Positions 44,236 through 54,123 of a stretch of DNA of 64,000 nt are shown here, one piece after another (the first letter of the stretch is position 1; the number at the start of each line of letters is the position of its first letter). This DNA comes from Runella sp. SP2 (GTDB lineage Bacteria > Bacteroidota > Bacteroidia > Cytophagales > Spirosomataceae), in assembly GCF_003711225.1 (NCBI RefSeq), contig NZ_CP031030.1, positions 7,053,501-7,117,500 on the forward strand, written 5' to 3'. A program made the position numbers and the translations under genes. Below the pieces are notes generated by a model that saw only the letters and a program-made list of their open reading frames with translations, searched no databases and was not told the DNA's origin.

Positions 44236-45693
44236 TTATTCAACAATACTTAGCTTCACTGCATTTGTTTTGCGGTGCTTCGTTACTGGCATACTCAAGG
44301 TATTTACAAAAATATCACCTGATTTAAGTTCACCTTTTTCAACCAATACTTTTTTGATGTCTTCGATGAGGTCGTCGCTTGAAAGACCCTCGCGGTCATA
44401 ATAAATAGCCTTTACTCCCCAATACAACGAAAGCGTGTCAATCAATCGTTGGTTTGAAGTAAAGACGTACAAATTAGCCTCGGGGCGGTGGTGCGACAGA
44501 CGAAATGCAGTATAACCCGAACGAGTTACGCCAATGATTGCTTTTGCTTGGGTATCACGTGCCAAACGGCAAGCACTCATTACGACGTTATCGTTTAAGA
44601 CATTAGGGCTGCTATGGTCATTAACTGCCGCATGGTGCTTGAAATAGATTTTGGTTTCCTTGGCATCTTTCGCTGCTTCGGTTTCTTCCACTCTCTTGAT
44701 GGTCTGAGCCATGCTTGTTACGGCTTCTACTGGATATTTTCCAGAGGCAGTTTCAGCACTTAACATCACGGCGTCGGCGCCGTCGAGTACGGAGTTGGCA
44801 ATGTCGTTGATTTCGGCGCGCGTCGGGCGTGGGGCGTCAATCATACTTTCCAACATCTGGGTAGCCACGATGACAGGCTTAGCGGCACGGTTACATTTCT
44901 CTACAATCATCTTCTGAATCATAGGCACTTCTTCGGCAGGAAGCTCAACCCCCAAGTCGCCGCGAGCTACCATGATAGCATCTGTAATAGCGATGATTTC
45001 GTCGATATTATCAATCGCTTCTGGCTTTTCGATTTTAGCCACTACGCGACAATTTTTACCTTTCGACTTGATATAGTCTTTTACTTCTTGAATATCAGAA
45101 GCATAGCGTACAAATGAAAGTGCAATCCATTCTACGTCGTTTTGAAGACCAAATTCTAAGTCCTCGTAGTCTTTTTCAGTTACCGATGGCATCGAAACCT
45201 TAGTATTAGGAAGGTTTACGCCTTTTTTCGATTTTAAAATACCGTCGTAAATAACTTCGGTCACCACGTCGGTGCCTTCAATACCAACTACTTTTACTTC
45301 GAGTTTTCCGTCGTCCATCAAAATCCGTTCACCCATGCGCACGTCGCGGTACATACCTTTGTAAGGTGTACTCACGCGCTCAGAAGTGCCGATGATTTCT
45401 TCGTTGGTAAAAACTAATTTTTGTCCTGCCGTAATTTTCACACCATCTTTGTGTTCTACGTTACCGATGCGAATTTTAGGGCCTTGCAAATCTTGTAAAA
45501 TTCCGACGCTGAAACCATACTTTGCATTGTTTTCACGAATGCGGTTGATACGTTCCTGGTGGTCGGCATGAGTGCCGTGAGAGAAATTGAGACGAAATAC
45601 GTTTACTCCTGCTTGTACTAATGCTTGGAGCATTTCAGACGTTTCGGAAGCAGGACCTACGGTAGCAACAATTTTAGCTTTTTTGTCAATCAT
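44236..45693 (-). CDS. pyk: Pyruvate kinase
   Basis: 485 residues from ATG 45693 (ATG 45717 adds eight residues). It transfers phosphate from PEP to ADP at the end of glycolysis. Visible: KIVATVGPASETSEML, FRLNFSHGTHADHQERI, the phosphate-transfer lysine region CRVVAKIEKPEAIDNI, and MVARGDLGVELPAEEVPMIQKMI. The C-terminal allosteric domain is present. It follows priA on the same strand; the two coding regions do not overlap. Confidence 0.97.
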   Translation of the reverse strand: MIDKKAKIVATVGPASETSEMLQALVQAGVNVFRLNFSHGTHADHQERINRIRENNAKYGFSVGILQDLQGPKIRIGNVEHKDGVKITAGQKLVFTNEEIIGTSERVSTPYKGMYRDVRMGERILMDDGKLEVKVVGIEGTDVVTEVIYDGILKSKKGVNLPNTKVSMPSVTEKDYEDLEFGLQNDVEWIALSFVRYASDIQEVKDYIKSKGKNCRVVAKIEKPEAIDNIDEIIAITDAIMVARGDLGVELPAEEVPMIQKMIVEKCNRAAKPVIVATQMLESMIDAPRPTRAEINDIANSVLDGADAVMLSAETASGKYPVEAVTSMAQTIKRVEETEAAKDAKETKIYFKHHAAVNDHSSPNVLNDNVVMSACRLARDTQAKAIIGVTRSGYTAFRLSHHRPEANLYVFTSNQRLIDTLSLYWGVKAIYYDREGLSSDDLIEDIKKVLVEKGELKSGDIFVNTLSMPVTKHRKTNAVKLSIVE

Positions 45694-45717
45694 CGTGTTA
45701 GGTTTTGATGGGTACAA

Positions 45718-48234
45718 TCACAGGCAATCTACATCTATAGTCACGTCGGTACCTTTTAAGGTCTTGTCCGTCAGAATATCCGTAACTTTTTCGAGTATAA
45801 AAGCCTTTGCGGCCCTAAAATTAACTTTTTCGCGTTCGAGTTTTATAAGAATGTCAAACAAAAACCTATTTCGTATGCGTTCGACCAGTGGTGGCTGGGG
45901 GCCTAAAACCCTATCTTCACCCATTTTTTCGAGTAAAAGTTGGGTCAATTTCTGGGCTGATTGCAAGGCGGTTGTTTGGTCAAAGTGTTTGACAGTCAGC
46001 TTGATAAGTCGGGTAAAAGGAGGGTACTTAAAGTTTTCTCTTTCCTTGATTTCCTCCTCGTACATCCCGATATAATCGTTCGTAATAATTTTTTGTAAAA
46101 TCTTTTGCGAAGGGTTCCCTGTTTGAATCAAAACCCGTCCTTTTCGGTCGGCGCGGCGTCCAGCGCGACCGCTTACCTGTGTAATCAGTTGAAAGGCGCG
46201 TTCGGCCGAGCGAAGGTCAGGAAAATGAATCATTCGGTCGGCATCAAATACGCCTACCGTACTGACATTTTCAAAGTCAAGCCCTTTGCTAATCATTTGA
46301 GTTCCGACCAAAATGTCCACGTTTCCCTGTTCGATGTCCTCAATCATTTCTTTGTACGCATTTTTGGCGCGGGTAGTGTCCAAATCCATGCGGGCAATGC
46401 GGGCCGTTGGAAAGAAAATTTTGAGCTGGTCTTCCAGCTTTTCAGTGCCAAAGCCTACCGTTCTGACTTTGGTAGAACTGCAACCTGGACACAGCTTGGG
46501 TACTTTCTCTTTGTGACCACAATAATGGCAACGTAGCTCGGCGTCTTTTTGGTGATACGTAAGGCTGACCGCGCAGTTTTCGCACTCGCCAATCCACCCA
46601 CATTCTTCACATTGTAAATAGGAAGAGTAGCCGCGTCGGTTTTGGAAAATAATACTCTGTTCGTTTCGGTTCAGAGCTTCTTGAAGTTCGTTGATTAAAA
46701 CTGACGAAAACTCAAACTTCATTTTTTTACTTTTTCGCTCTTTTTTGGTGTCAATGAGCACAAACTCGGGCAAGTTGGCTTTGCCATAACGTTCGAGCAA
46801 TTGCACAAAACCGTAGCGCCCGTTGAGAGCTTGATAATAGGATTCGAGCGCTGGCGTGGCCGAACCTAGCAGCACCTTGGCTTGTTGGCGTTGGGCGGCC
46901 ACAATGGCGACGTCGCGGGCGTGGTAGCGTGGGGCGGGGTCGTATTGTTTGTAAGAACTTTCGTGTTCTTCATCGACGATAATCAATCCAAGGCTATCGA
47001 AAGGCAAGAAAATGGCCGAACGTACGCCCACCACCAACTGAAACTGGCCTGAAACTACCCCTTTCCAAACTTCCACGCGCTCGTTGTCGGAGAATTTGGA
47101 GTGGTAAATGCCGAGCTTATCCCCAAAGACTTTTTTGAGGCGAACCACAATTTGGGTCGTGAGGGCAATTTCAGGTAATAGAAACAGTACCTGCGAGCCG
47201 CTTGCGAGTACTTGCTGGGCTAAATTAATATATACTTCCGTTTTTCCACTTCCTGTAACACCGTGCAGCAAAACAGTGTCTTTGGATTGAAATTGGGTAA
47301 TGATTTCGTCAAAAGCGCGCTGTTGGGCGGTGGTGAGGTGGATGTTGGTACCTTCCGAAAAATCGGGAGCTACATCGGCAAAGCGTGAAACGGTTACCTC
47401 AAACTCTTCGAGCGTCCCTTTTTTAATCAGCGTACTTAATGCCGAATCGGAGAAAGCATCGTTTTGGGTGAAAAAACTCTTTTCAAGTCCCGCGCGATTA
47501 GAATAAGGTACATTTTGAATCGGAACTTGGCTGACATAGCTCATGATAATTTCCTGTTGTTTGGGAAATTTATCAAGCTGGGAAATGAGCTCCATCAAGT
47601 TTTCGCGCGTCTCAAAACGTCCATTTAGCTTGACTTTTTTGAGTACTTTGGGCTTGTATTTTTCTTTGACTTCTTCAAAAAGAATAATGGCCCGCTTGCC
47701 AATAAGTGACTTAATGATGTGGTTGATGTTTGTCGCACCTACGCGTTTCTCGACCTCTTCGTAAGTGAGGGATTGGTACTTTTTGATTTCTTCCAAAAGA
47801 TTGGCTTCTTCTTCTGTCAATAAATCGTAGTACTCAAAGTCAGGGTTGTACTGAATCTTGGATTGGCTAGTAATTTTCAAGCCCGAGGGAAGAGCTACGT
47901 TTAGTACTTCACCCACCGTACATAAGTAGTAGTCGGCAATCCAATGAAAGAGTTCGATTTGGTAAGGTGTTACTAATGGTTCATCGTCAAGGAGTTCGGC
48001 GATGTATCTTGCTTGGTATTTGGTAGGAGGTGTCTGGTGGATTTTTGCCACAACGCCCGTCACTACTCTATTTTTGCCAAAAGGTACTACTACTCTGGCA
48101 CCATTTTTGATGAATGGATTTATCACCCTTGGAACCCGATAGGTGAATAACTGGGCTACAGGCACGGGCAAAATTAGGTCGGCAAACAGAGTTATCTCTT
48201 CTGAGCCAAAATCGTCGTTTTCTGCAATCTGCAC
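45718..48234 (-). CDS. priA: Primosomal replication-restart helicase
   Basis: 838 residues. It reloads the replication fork machinery. N-terminal DNA-binding domain (FTYRVPRVINPFIKNGARVVVPFGK); Walker A GVTGSGKTEVY; DEEH box (IIVDEEHESSYKQYD); zinc-binding cysteines in CEECGWIGECENCAVSL and CHYCGHKEKVPKLCPGC; helicase motif QVSGRAGRRADRKGRVLIQT. Slightly longer than in E. coli, as usual in Bacteroidota. Confidence 0.97.
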   Translation of the reverse strand: MQIAENDDFGSEEITLFADLILPVPVAQLFTYRVPRVINPFIKNGARVVVPFGKNRVVTGVVAKIHQTPPTKYQARYIAELLDDEPLVTPYQIELFHWIADYYLCTVGEVLNVALPSGLKITSQSKIQYNPDFEYYDLLTEEEANLLEEIKKYQSLTYEEVEKRVGATNINHIIKSLIGKRAIILFEEVKEKYKPKVLKKVKLNGRFETRENLMELISQLDKFPKQQEIIMSYVSQVPIQNVPYSNRAGLEKSFFTQNDAFSDSALSTLIKKGTLEEFEVTVSRFADVAPDFSEGTNIHLTTAQQRAFDEIITQFQSKDTVLLHGVTGSGKTEVYINLAQQVLASGSQVLFLLPEIALTTQIVVRLKKVFGDKLGIYHSKFSDNERVEVWKGVVSGQFQLVVGVRSAIFLPFDSLGLIIVDEEHESSYKQYDPAPRYHARDVAIVAAQRQQAKVLLGSATPALESYYQALNGRYGFVQLLERYGKANLPEFVLIDTKKERKSKKMKFEFSSVLINELQEALNRNEQSIIFQNRRGYSSYLQCEECGWIGECENCAVSLTYHQKDAELRCHYCGHKEKVPKLCPGCSSTKVRTVGFGTEKLEDQLKIFFPTARIARMDLDTTRAKNAYKEMIEDIEQGNVDILVGTQMISKGLDFENVSTVGVFDADRMIHFPDLRSAERAFQLITQVSGRAGRRADRKGRVLIQTGNPSQKILQKIITNDYIGMYEEEIKERENFKYPPFTRLIKLTVKHFDQTTALQSAQKLTQLLLEKMGEDRVLGPQPPLVERIRNRFLFDILIKLEREKVNFRAAKAFILEKVTDILTDKTLKGTDVTIDVDCL

Positions 48235-48344
48235 GTTGTTTTCAACCGAATGTACGATGCAAGATAGCGCTTTCCCCGCAAAAACTTCAAGCTGGCAAGA
48301 TATTTGACATAATGGGTTATGTCTAATATCACTTTTACCCCTTT

Positions 48345-48764
48345 ATGAAAATTATGAACTTGGAAATGATTCAGCGGTACCATGACCTGGAGGCCGACGA
48401 CCCAAAGCTACGGCGTCTTACGGGACTTAAACGCTCAGAATTTGAGCTTCTTCACGGTTATTTTCGTGATGCTTGGAATGCGTATTTTGCGGAGTACACC
48501 CTCGATGGTGTAGCGAGACTTAGGCAGGCGTCGGTGCGGAAAAATAGCATTTTTGGAGATACCCATGACGCGCTTCTTTTTGGGCTTATTTATCTAAACG
48601 GAAATTTGAGACAAGACCAACTGGCGACTTTCTTTGGAATTGACCAGCCCAAAGCCAGTAAATATTTGAGCCTTATCCAGCGGATTTTACTTCAAGTGAT
48701 TGAGGCCACGCCCCGAGCGGTGCCTAAAAGAAAGCTGGATAAATTCTTGGATATGCTTTCTTAG
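48345..48764 (+). pseudogene. IS5-type transposase N-terminal domain, DDE part missing
   Basis: 139 residues matching the N-terminal helix-turn-helix (HTH_Tnp_4) of IS5-group transposases: LRRLTGLKRSEFELLHGYFRDAW, then DALLFGLIYLNGNLRQDQLATFFGIDQPKASKYL. It stops at VPKRKLDKFLDMLS, just where the DDE catalytic domain should begin; no DDE remnant is visible in 48765-49280. Either a truncated insertion sequence or a domesticated solo regulator. The frame itself is intact. Confidence 0.65.
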
Positions 48765-49280
48765 TTCATGAATATACCCTGTCTCAAAAAGTGTACCGAT
48801 AGGCGGTAAAATGAGAACGTAGTTTATGTTTTTCTTTGAGCTAACTAATTGATTGGCATTGTTTTTGTAGGGAGGCGAATCTCAGGATTTATCCCCTTTG
48901 AAGGGCAGTTTTATCCTAAATATCGAATAGCTGATTTTTTTGTAAATGGTTGCAAGTGTCTATAAATAAAAGTGTTAGCTTGTTTGGGGGTGGCTGAGAA
49001 ATTTTTATAGATATTTTTTAGAAACATGCTAGTGAGTGGCAAGGTAATTGAAATATCATTATGTCGAATAGAGATGTTAAAAAACATAAACAGCTTCTCT
49101 AATTTCTTTATATACAAAATAGCTCAAATATAATGTATATGAATGGGATATAATTAGCTGAGTGTTATTTAAGACATCTTAAAAAGTAATTTTCTAACCC
49201 AGCCAGATGGACAAATTATACCAAAAACCGTTCAGGGTACTTGGTGAAAGTGCTTTGATTACCCCAAATTTTTTCAAAAA
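48765..49280. other. AT-rich intergenic region without a recognisable gene
   Basis: 516 bases between the transposase remnant and the surface protein. I find no coding frame with family likeness (a 68-codon minus frame looks random), no clear promoter pair and no terminator. The stretch CCCTGTCTCAAAAAGTG near 48779 looks like an insertion-sequence end but no matching partner was found. The 5' leader of the surface-protein gene must lie in the last part. Confidence 0.5.
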
Positions 49281-52200
49281 ATGAAAAGGATTTTACACCT
49301 TATTACGAAGGCAAACCACTTTTCTTCCTTTTTAGTGAGTACACTATTAATGGTAATGATAGCCAATCTCGCCTATTCTCAGGTGAGGGGGGTAGTGTAT
49401 ATCGACTACGATTTGAATGGAAAACGAACTGCCGTTAGTCCTACAGAACCTGGCGTTGCGGGTGTTCGGGTACAGTTGTTTGTAGGAAACAACCCTACAC
49501 CTTTTACAACCACTACCAATGCCTTGGGAGAGTATTCTTTCACCCAAGGCCAAGTGCCCGTTGATAGCATGGCGCGGGTCGAATTTAGCGATTTCCCCGA
49601 GACGTTTTCGCCAAGTATGGTAGGCTTACAAAATGCGACAGATGTCCAGTTTGTCAAGGCACCATCATTGGAAACAAATCTCGGAATTGCCAACGATGAT
49701 GAGTTTTGCCCTGTAACAAAAGAGTTACGGGTTACCACGGCTTGTTATGTGATGGGGGATCCGCTCGCGGGAGGTTCGGCCGCCGATGATCCAGCCCTTA
49801 TTTTGTTTGACCAAAAAGCAAGTGGATTAGCAGGTGTAGATGACTTTTCTATGGTGAAACTAGCCACAGCGGCGCAGATTGGCTCTACGTGGATATCTTC
49901 TTTTCAACGAGACTCACGTCGAATGTTGGTTGGAGCCATTGTACGACGTCACGTAGGTTTGGGACCTTTGGGGACAGGTGGATTCTATTATATTGACTTG
50001 GCAAACGGTAATCAGGTAAAAGAGTTCTTGGACGTAAAAACGATTGGAATTGATACGGGGCCAGACCCTCACCTTGATCCTATTACGGGACTCAGTACTT
50101 TGCCCGCATCCAAAACAGCTCGAAGCCGGGATTCGCTTTCTTTCCACATGGCAGGAAAAGTAGGTATGGGTGGTGTGCAGTTAACGCGCTATCAGGATAG
50201 CTTGTATATGGTCAATTTATATGATAAAAAACTGTACAGCTTTTGCGTAGGTAAGCCACTTACGGCGCCTCATACTGCGGCAGATGCCAATGTGAAAAGC
50301 TTTGTCATACCTAATCCCAATTGTTCTAACGGAGATTTTGCTCCGTGGGCACTAAAATATTACCGTAACAAAATGTACCTTGGCGTGGTATGTACCGCCG
50401 AAACTTCACAGAAAAAAGAAGACTTGAAAGGAGCAATTTACGAGTTTAACCCTAGGACCTCTCAGTTTAAAAATATCTTTGAATTTCCACTGGGCTACAA
50501 ACGAGACCCACTAGATGCTACGCAAGGATGTGATACCATCAATACTTGGAAACCATGGTCAGGCATTTTTCCTAAGCAGTGTAACTACCCACTAGGCTCA
50601 CCAGACCCTCTGAGTGCATTTTTGGTAAATCCACAGCCTATTATTTCAGACATTGAGTTCGATGATGATGGTTCGATGTTTATCGGGATGTTGGATAGAG
50701 GAGGTTTGCAAACAGGGCAAAACCAGCCAGGTATTGCGGTGGATGATACACTCAATTACTACGGATTTATGAGTGGTGATTTGCTTCGTGCACATCGTAA
50801 CCCTGATGGTTCATATAGCATGGAAAGCAATGGTGTTTCTGGGCCATATATTGCTGATGGTCCAAGTGGACCAGGGGTAGCAAGTGCTCGCGATAAAGAT
50901 GCAGGCCCAGGTGGAGGTGAATTTTTCTTTGAGGATTACTGGATCAACGGACAAGGTACAATTGGCCACGCCGAACTTAATAACGGAGGTATTTTTAAAA
51001 TCCCAGGCGAAAATGAAATCTTTACCTCGGCTTTTGACCCACTTCATCAGGTATATTTAGCAACAGGATTTTTGGTTTTTGATACCAAAACAGGAAAGCG
51101 TAAAAGAGGCTATGCGGTGTATTCTATCCGTGAGGGATCGCTTGGAAAATCAGGAGGAGTAGGTGACTTAACCGCCGCTTGTGAGCCTTCGCCACTTTCT
51201 GTTGGGAATCGTATTTGGTTTGATGTTGACCGAGATGGTATTCAAGATCCGAATGAACCTGGGGTGGATGGCCTTGTACTGACACTCCATGATATGCAAA
51301 ATGGTGGAACGGAAGTAGGCCGCGATACCACAACTAACGGCGGACAGTTTTATTTCTCTGATTTTAATGTAACAGGCGGTTTGAAGAGAAATCACCTGTA
51401 CGAAATACATCAAAGTACACTTCAAAGTTTGGGAGGGTCTGCAGCTAATGTCATTCAAGCCGCGCAAGCAGCAGGTATAAAAGTTTCCAATTTGCCAGTA
51501 AACGCAAATGTTCCTGCCGCTGCAAATATTGCTACCTCCAATGCTAATGAGAATACAGTGGCGAATTTGATGCGACTCGTGCCAATTGATAGTATAATAC
51601 CAACAAGTAATGTACGTAACTCAGATGCGGTTTATAATGCCGACTCTTCGGCAGCGATAATTGCGTTTAAAACAGGTAACAATGGCGAGAATAACTATAC
51701 CTTCGACATTGGTTGGATGCTCAACTTACCGCCTGCTTCAATGGGAGACTATGCTTGGTATGATTTGAACCGAAATGGTATTCAAGACCTTAGAAAAGAC
51801 CCTTTTGGAAACATATTAGGGCCAGAGCTTCCTGCCAAGGGAGTAATCATGGAATTGTATGATGCCAACGATACTTTCATTAAATCAGATACAACGGGCG
51901 TGGACGGTAAATACCACATCGACGAAGTTCCTGCAGGTGATTATTATGTGAAGTTTAATCCTGTTTCTTATCCTGCTACAGATTTTGTCGTTACGGACTT
52001 AAACAAAGGAACAAATGATTCTTTGGATAATGACATCGAACGAGCAGTGTACAAATCTTCGACTTTTACTTTAGCCCCTAATCAGCATGATCCACGTTGG
52101 GACATTGGGTTCTTCCGAACAACTTCGCCTGAGATTTCTGACCCATGTGCTTGTGATTCAACGATTTTATATTTGCCAGGTGATGATATATATACAAAGT

Positions 52201-53519
52201 ATGTATATCGAGAAAAAGTAACAATTAAGGCAACACCAGGCGGAAAATGGGCGATTATCCCGTTTGATGCCAAGAAAAATGTATATACCTACGGCCTTTA
52301 TGAAGACGATGGCGAAGGCTACATTGATTCCATTGATTTAAATAAAAAGAATTATTTCTTTACCGAAGTACCTGATTCGCTAGGTTTATATGAATTTAAG
52401 TTTGCGCATAAATCTCAAGATGGCTACGCTTTGGCGGCCACCGATGGCGTGGATACGCTGAGTATTGGGGCGATTTGTTACGAAGTCAAAGAACAATACG
52501 ATATGCGACTGGATACGCTTTGCGCCAATGGTGATAAAATTCAGTTGCAGCAAAACTTCCCCAATGGCAAAGCAACTTACTACTTTATCGCTGATTCAGC
52601 CTTTGTGTTCAGGGATGGATTTAATGAATTTACGTTGATTGAGGATGCCGTGGCTAGGGGAACAATTACCGAATTGGATCCCAAATTGTATCGTCCTAAC
52701 TCCGTCATTAGTTTGTACATGAAGTGGGAGCCAAATGGCATAGCAGATAAGAAAGGAGCGTGCCAAAAATCAATGATTCTGAATATAACTATAAGCAATA
52801 GTGGCACTTGTACGCCTTTTAAAGACTTAGAACTTACCAAAACATTGGTAGGCGACTGCCGACGAGAGGTGGGGAATACGGTACAGTTTAAAATAGCCGT
52901 AACCAATAAAAGTGTAAGTGGAACTCCTGCCGCCGACAGTGTTTACGTACAGGATTATTTGCCCGCCAACTTTACGTTTGTCAGTGCAACGTCAACAAGC
53001 GGTGTATTCAATCAGCAAACTTTGAAGTGGGGGCCGTTGAAACTCAATCCAGGCCAAACGGATACCCTGACCGTTTCTGTCAAAATCAACAATGTGGGAG
53101 GCTTTATTGGTGGGTCGATTTGTAACGAAGCCGAAATTGTATCAATGGTAGGGTTGGACAGCGACTCTCAGCCAGGAAACAAAGTCATTACTGAAGATGA
53201 TTATGACATTGCTTGTGTAAGTGTGCCACTGAAAATATGCCCTGAAAGACGCGATACGGTGATTATCTCTGCCCCAGCGGGTTATCAGACATACCAATGG
53301 TTTAAAAACGGTACAAAAATTGACGGTGCTACTTCGCAGACCTTAGAAGTGGGCGATGTAGGCTCTTATACCGTTGAGGTATCCGACGGGCAATGTCCAA
53401 CCAAAAACTGCTGCCCTGCGATTGTGGAAGCAGAGTGTATTTGCCCAGAAGATATTTGCATCCCTGTGATTATTAAGAAGACGAAAGCTAAAAATAAGGC
53501 GCTAGTACCGCCCAAATAA
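49281..53519 (+). CDS. Large SdrD-type surface protein
   Basis: 1412 residues with a Sec signal (cut after LAYSQ). N-terminal SdrD B-like domain (VVYIDYDLNGKR, GVAGVRVQLF), a long middle region with a propeller-like or beta-rich fold including QLTRYQDSLYMVNLYDKKLYSF, then two more SdrD B-like repeats (SVGNRIWFDVDRDGIQDPNE; MGDYAWYDLNRNGIQD), a DUF11-type domain (LELTKTLVGDCRREVGNTVQF) and an Ig-like domain (YQTYQWFKNGTKIDGATSQ). The C-terminus (CIPVIIKKTKAKNKALVPPK) is basic and lacks sortase or a clear T9SS sorting domain. Probably an adhesin or matrix protein. Confidence 0.85.
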   Translation: MKRILHLITKANHFSSFLVSTLLMVMIANLAYSQVRGVVYIDYDLNGKRTAVSPTEPGVAGVRVQLFVGNNPTPFTTTTNALGEYSFTQGQVPVDSMARVEFSDFPETFSPSMVGLQNATDVQFVKAPSLETNLGIANDDEFCPVTKELRVTTACYVMGDPLAGGSAADDPALILFDQKASGLAGVDDFSMVKLATAAQIGSTWISSFQRDSRRMLVGAIVRRHVGLGPLGTGGFYYIDLANGNQVKEFLDVKTIGIDTGPDPHLDPITGLSTLPASKTARSRDSLSFHMAGKVGMGGVQLTRYQDSLYMVNLYDKKLYSFCVGKPLTAPHTAADANVKSFVIPNPNCSNGDFAPWALKYYRNKMYLGVVCTAETSQKKEDLKGAIYEFNPRTSQFKNIFEFPLGYKRDPLDATQGCDTINTWKPWSGIFPKQCNYPLGSPDPLSAFLVNPQPIISDIEFDDDGSMFIGMLDRGGLQTGQNQPGIAVDDTLNYYGFMSGDLLRAHRNPDGSYSMESNGVSGPYIADGPSGPGVASARDKDAGPGGGEFFFEDYWINGQGTIGHAELNNGGIFKIPGENEIFTSAFDPLHQVYLATGFLVFDTKTGKRKRGYAVYSIREGSLGKSGGVGDLTAACEPSPLSVGNRIWFDVDRDGIQDPNEPGVDGLVLTLHDMQNGGTEVGRDTTTNGGQFYFSDFNVTGGLKRNHLYEIHQSTLQSLGGSAANVIQAAQAAGIKVSNLPVNANVPAAANIATSNANENTVANLMRLVPIDSIIPTSNVRNSDAVYNADSSAAIIAFKTGNNGENNYTFDIGWMLNLPPASMGDYAWYDLNRNGIQDLRKDPFGNILGPELPAKGVIMELYDANDTFIKSDTTGVDGKYHIDEVPAGDYYVKFNPVSYPATDFVVTDLNKGTNDSLDNDIERAVYKSSTFTLAPNQHDPRWDIGFFRTTSPEISDPCACDSTILYLPGDDIYTKYVYREKVTIKATPGGKWAIIPFDAKKNVYTYGLYEDDGEGYIDSIDLNKKNYFFTEVPDSLGLYEFKFAHKSQDGYALAATDGVDTLSIGAICYEVKEQYDMRLDTLCANGDKIQLQQNFPNGKATYYFIADSAFVFRDGFNEFTLIEDAVARGTITELDPKLYRPNSVISLYMKWEPNGIADKKGACQKSMILNITISNSGTCTPFKDLELTKTLVGDCRREVGNTVQFKIAVTNKSVSGTPAADSVYVQDYLPANFTFVSATSTSGVFNQQTLKWGPLKLNPGQTDTLTVSVKINNVGGFIGGSICNEAEIVSMVGLDSDSQPGNKVITEDDYDIACVSVPLKICPERRDTVIISAPAGYQTYQWFKNGTKIDGATSQTLEVGDVGSYTVEVSDGQCPTKNCCPAIVEAECICPEDICIPVIIKKTKAKNKALVPPK

Positions 53520-53526
53520 TGAACAA

Positions 53527-54123
53527 CTAGAAAATACTCCTCAGCGGGATGTGGGGAGTAGTTTCAAAATCTAACATCGAATTGATGATTCGGGCAGAAA
53601 AGTACTTAGGTAGGTCTTCTGTCCGAATTTTTTTTTCTACAATTTTTCCTTGTTCTAACAAAAATGAACGCTGCGTACCCGCGAGTAAAAAAGTTGTAGG
53701 AGTAACCCACTGTCGTTCATCCCAAAAAACGATATTGGCGTACGACGTATCGGTAAGGTGGCCGTTTTTGACAATGAGCACATCGTCGGCCGTGCCTTTT
53801 TGAGCAGCAAGTGCATTCAAACTGCTTCGGTCTTGGTACTTAAATGAGTACGAAATGTCGTTGGCCTCTACGAGTCGAAGCGATTGGATAGTACGAGGTT
53901 GGTAGGGCTCAAACTCTATTTTTTCAATGGTTTTTCCGTACGTGACTCGGCACTTAAATAAGCCTAGCTGTAGGTTGGTAATTGGTAAAATTGCTTGCGC
54001 TAAATCCGTGGCCATAATCCCTTCAAAGTGCTGTGCTTGAGTACGGTACATACGTTCGTTGTGAAAGCGTAGATTAGACAACTTCCCGTTGAAGAGTCGA
54101 AGAGTTTCGATGAATAGTGGCAT
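53527..54123 (-). CDS. pabC: Aminodeoxychorismate lyase-like aminotransferase class IV
   Basis: 198 residues from ATG 54123. PLP fold-type IV: FIETLRLFNGKLSNLRFHNERMYRTQ, a SFKYQDRSSL stretch holding the lysine, and GHLTDTSYANIVFWDERQWVTP. Shorter than E. coli PabC. It overlaps pabB by 50 bases and would release p-aminobenzoate from aminodeoxychorismate for folate. Branched-chain transaminase activity is less likely at this length. Confidence 0.85.
   Translation of the reverse strand: MPLFIETLRLFNGKLSNLRFHNERMYRTQAQHFEGIMATDLAQAILPITNLQLGLFKCRVTYGKTIEKIEFEPYQPRTIQSLRLVEANDISYSFKYQDRSSLNALAAQKGTADDVLIVKNGHLTDTSYANIVFWDERQWVTPTTFLLAGTQRSFLLEQGKIVEKKIRTEDLPKYFSARIINSMLDFETTPHIPLRSIF

Noticed and set aside
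48911..49117. 68-codon minus-strand frame in the AT-rich gap
   Set aside because: Low-complexity, Lys/Ile/Phe-rich sequence as expected by chance in AT-rich DNA; no neighbour coupling.
53535..53560. Possible bidirectional terminator between the surface protein and pabC
   Set aside because: Stem of only 5-6 pairs (ACTCC.../...GGAGT) and lies inside the pabC coding end.
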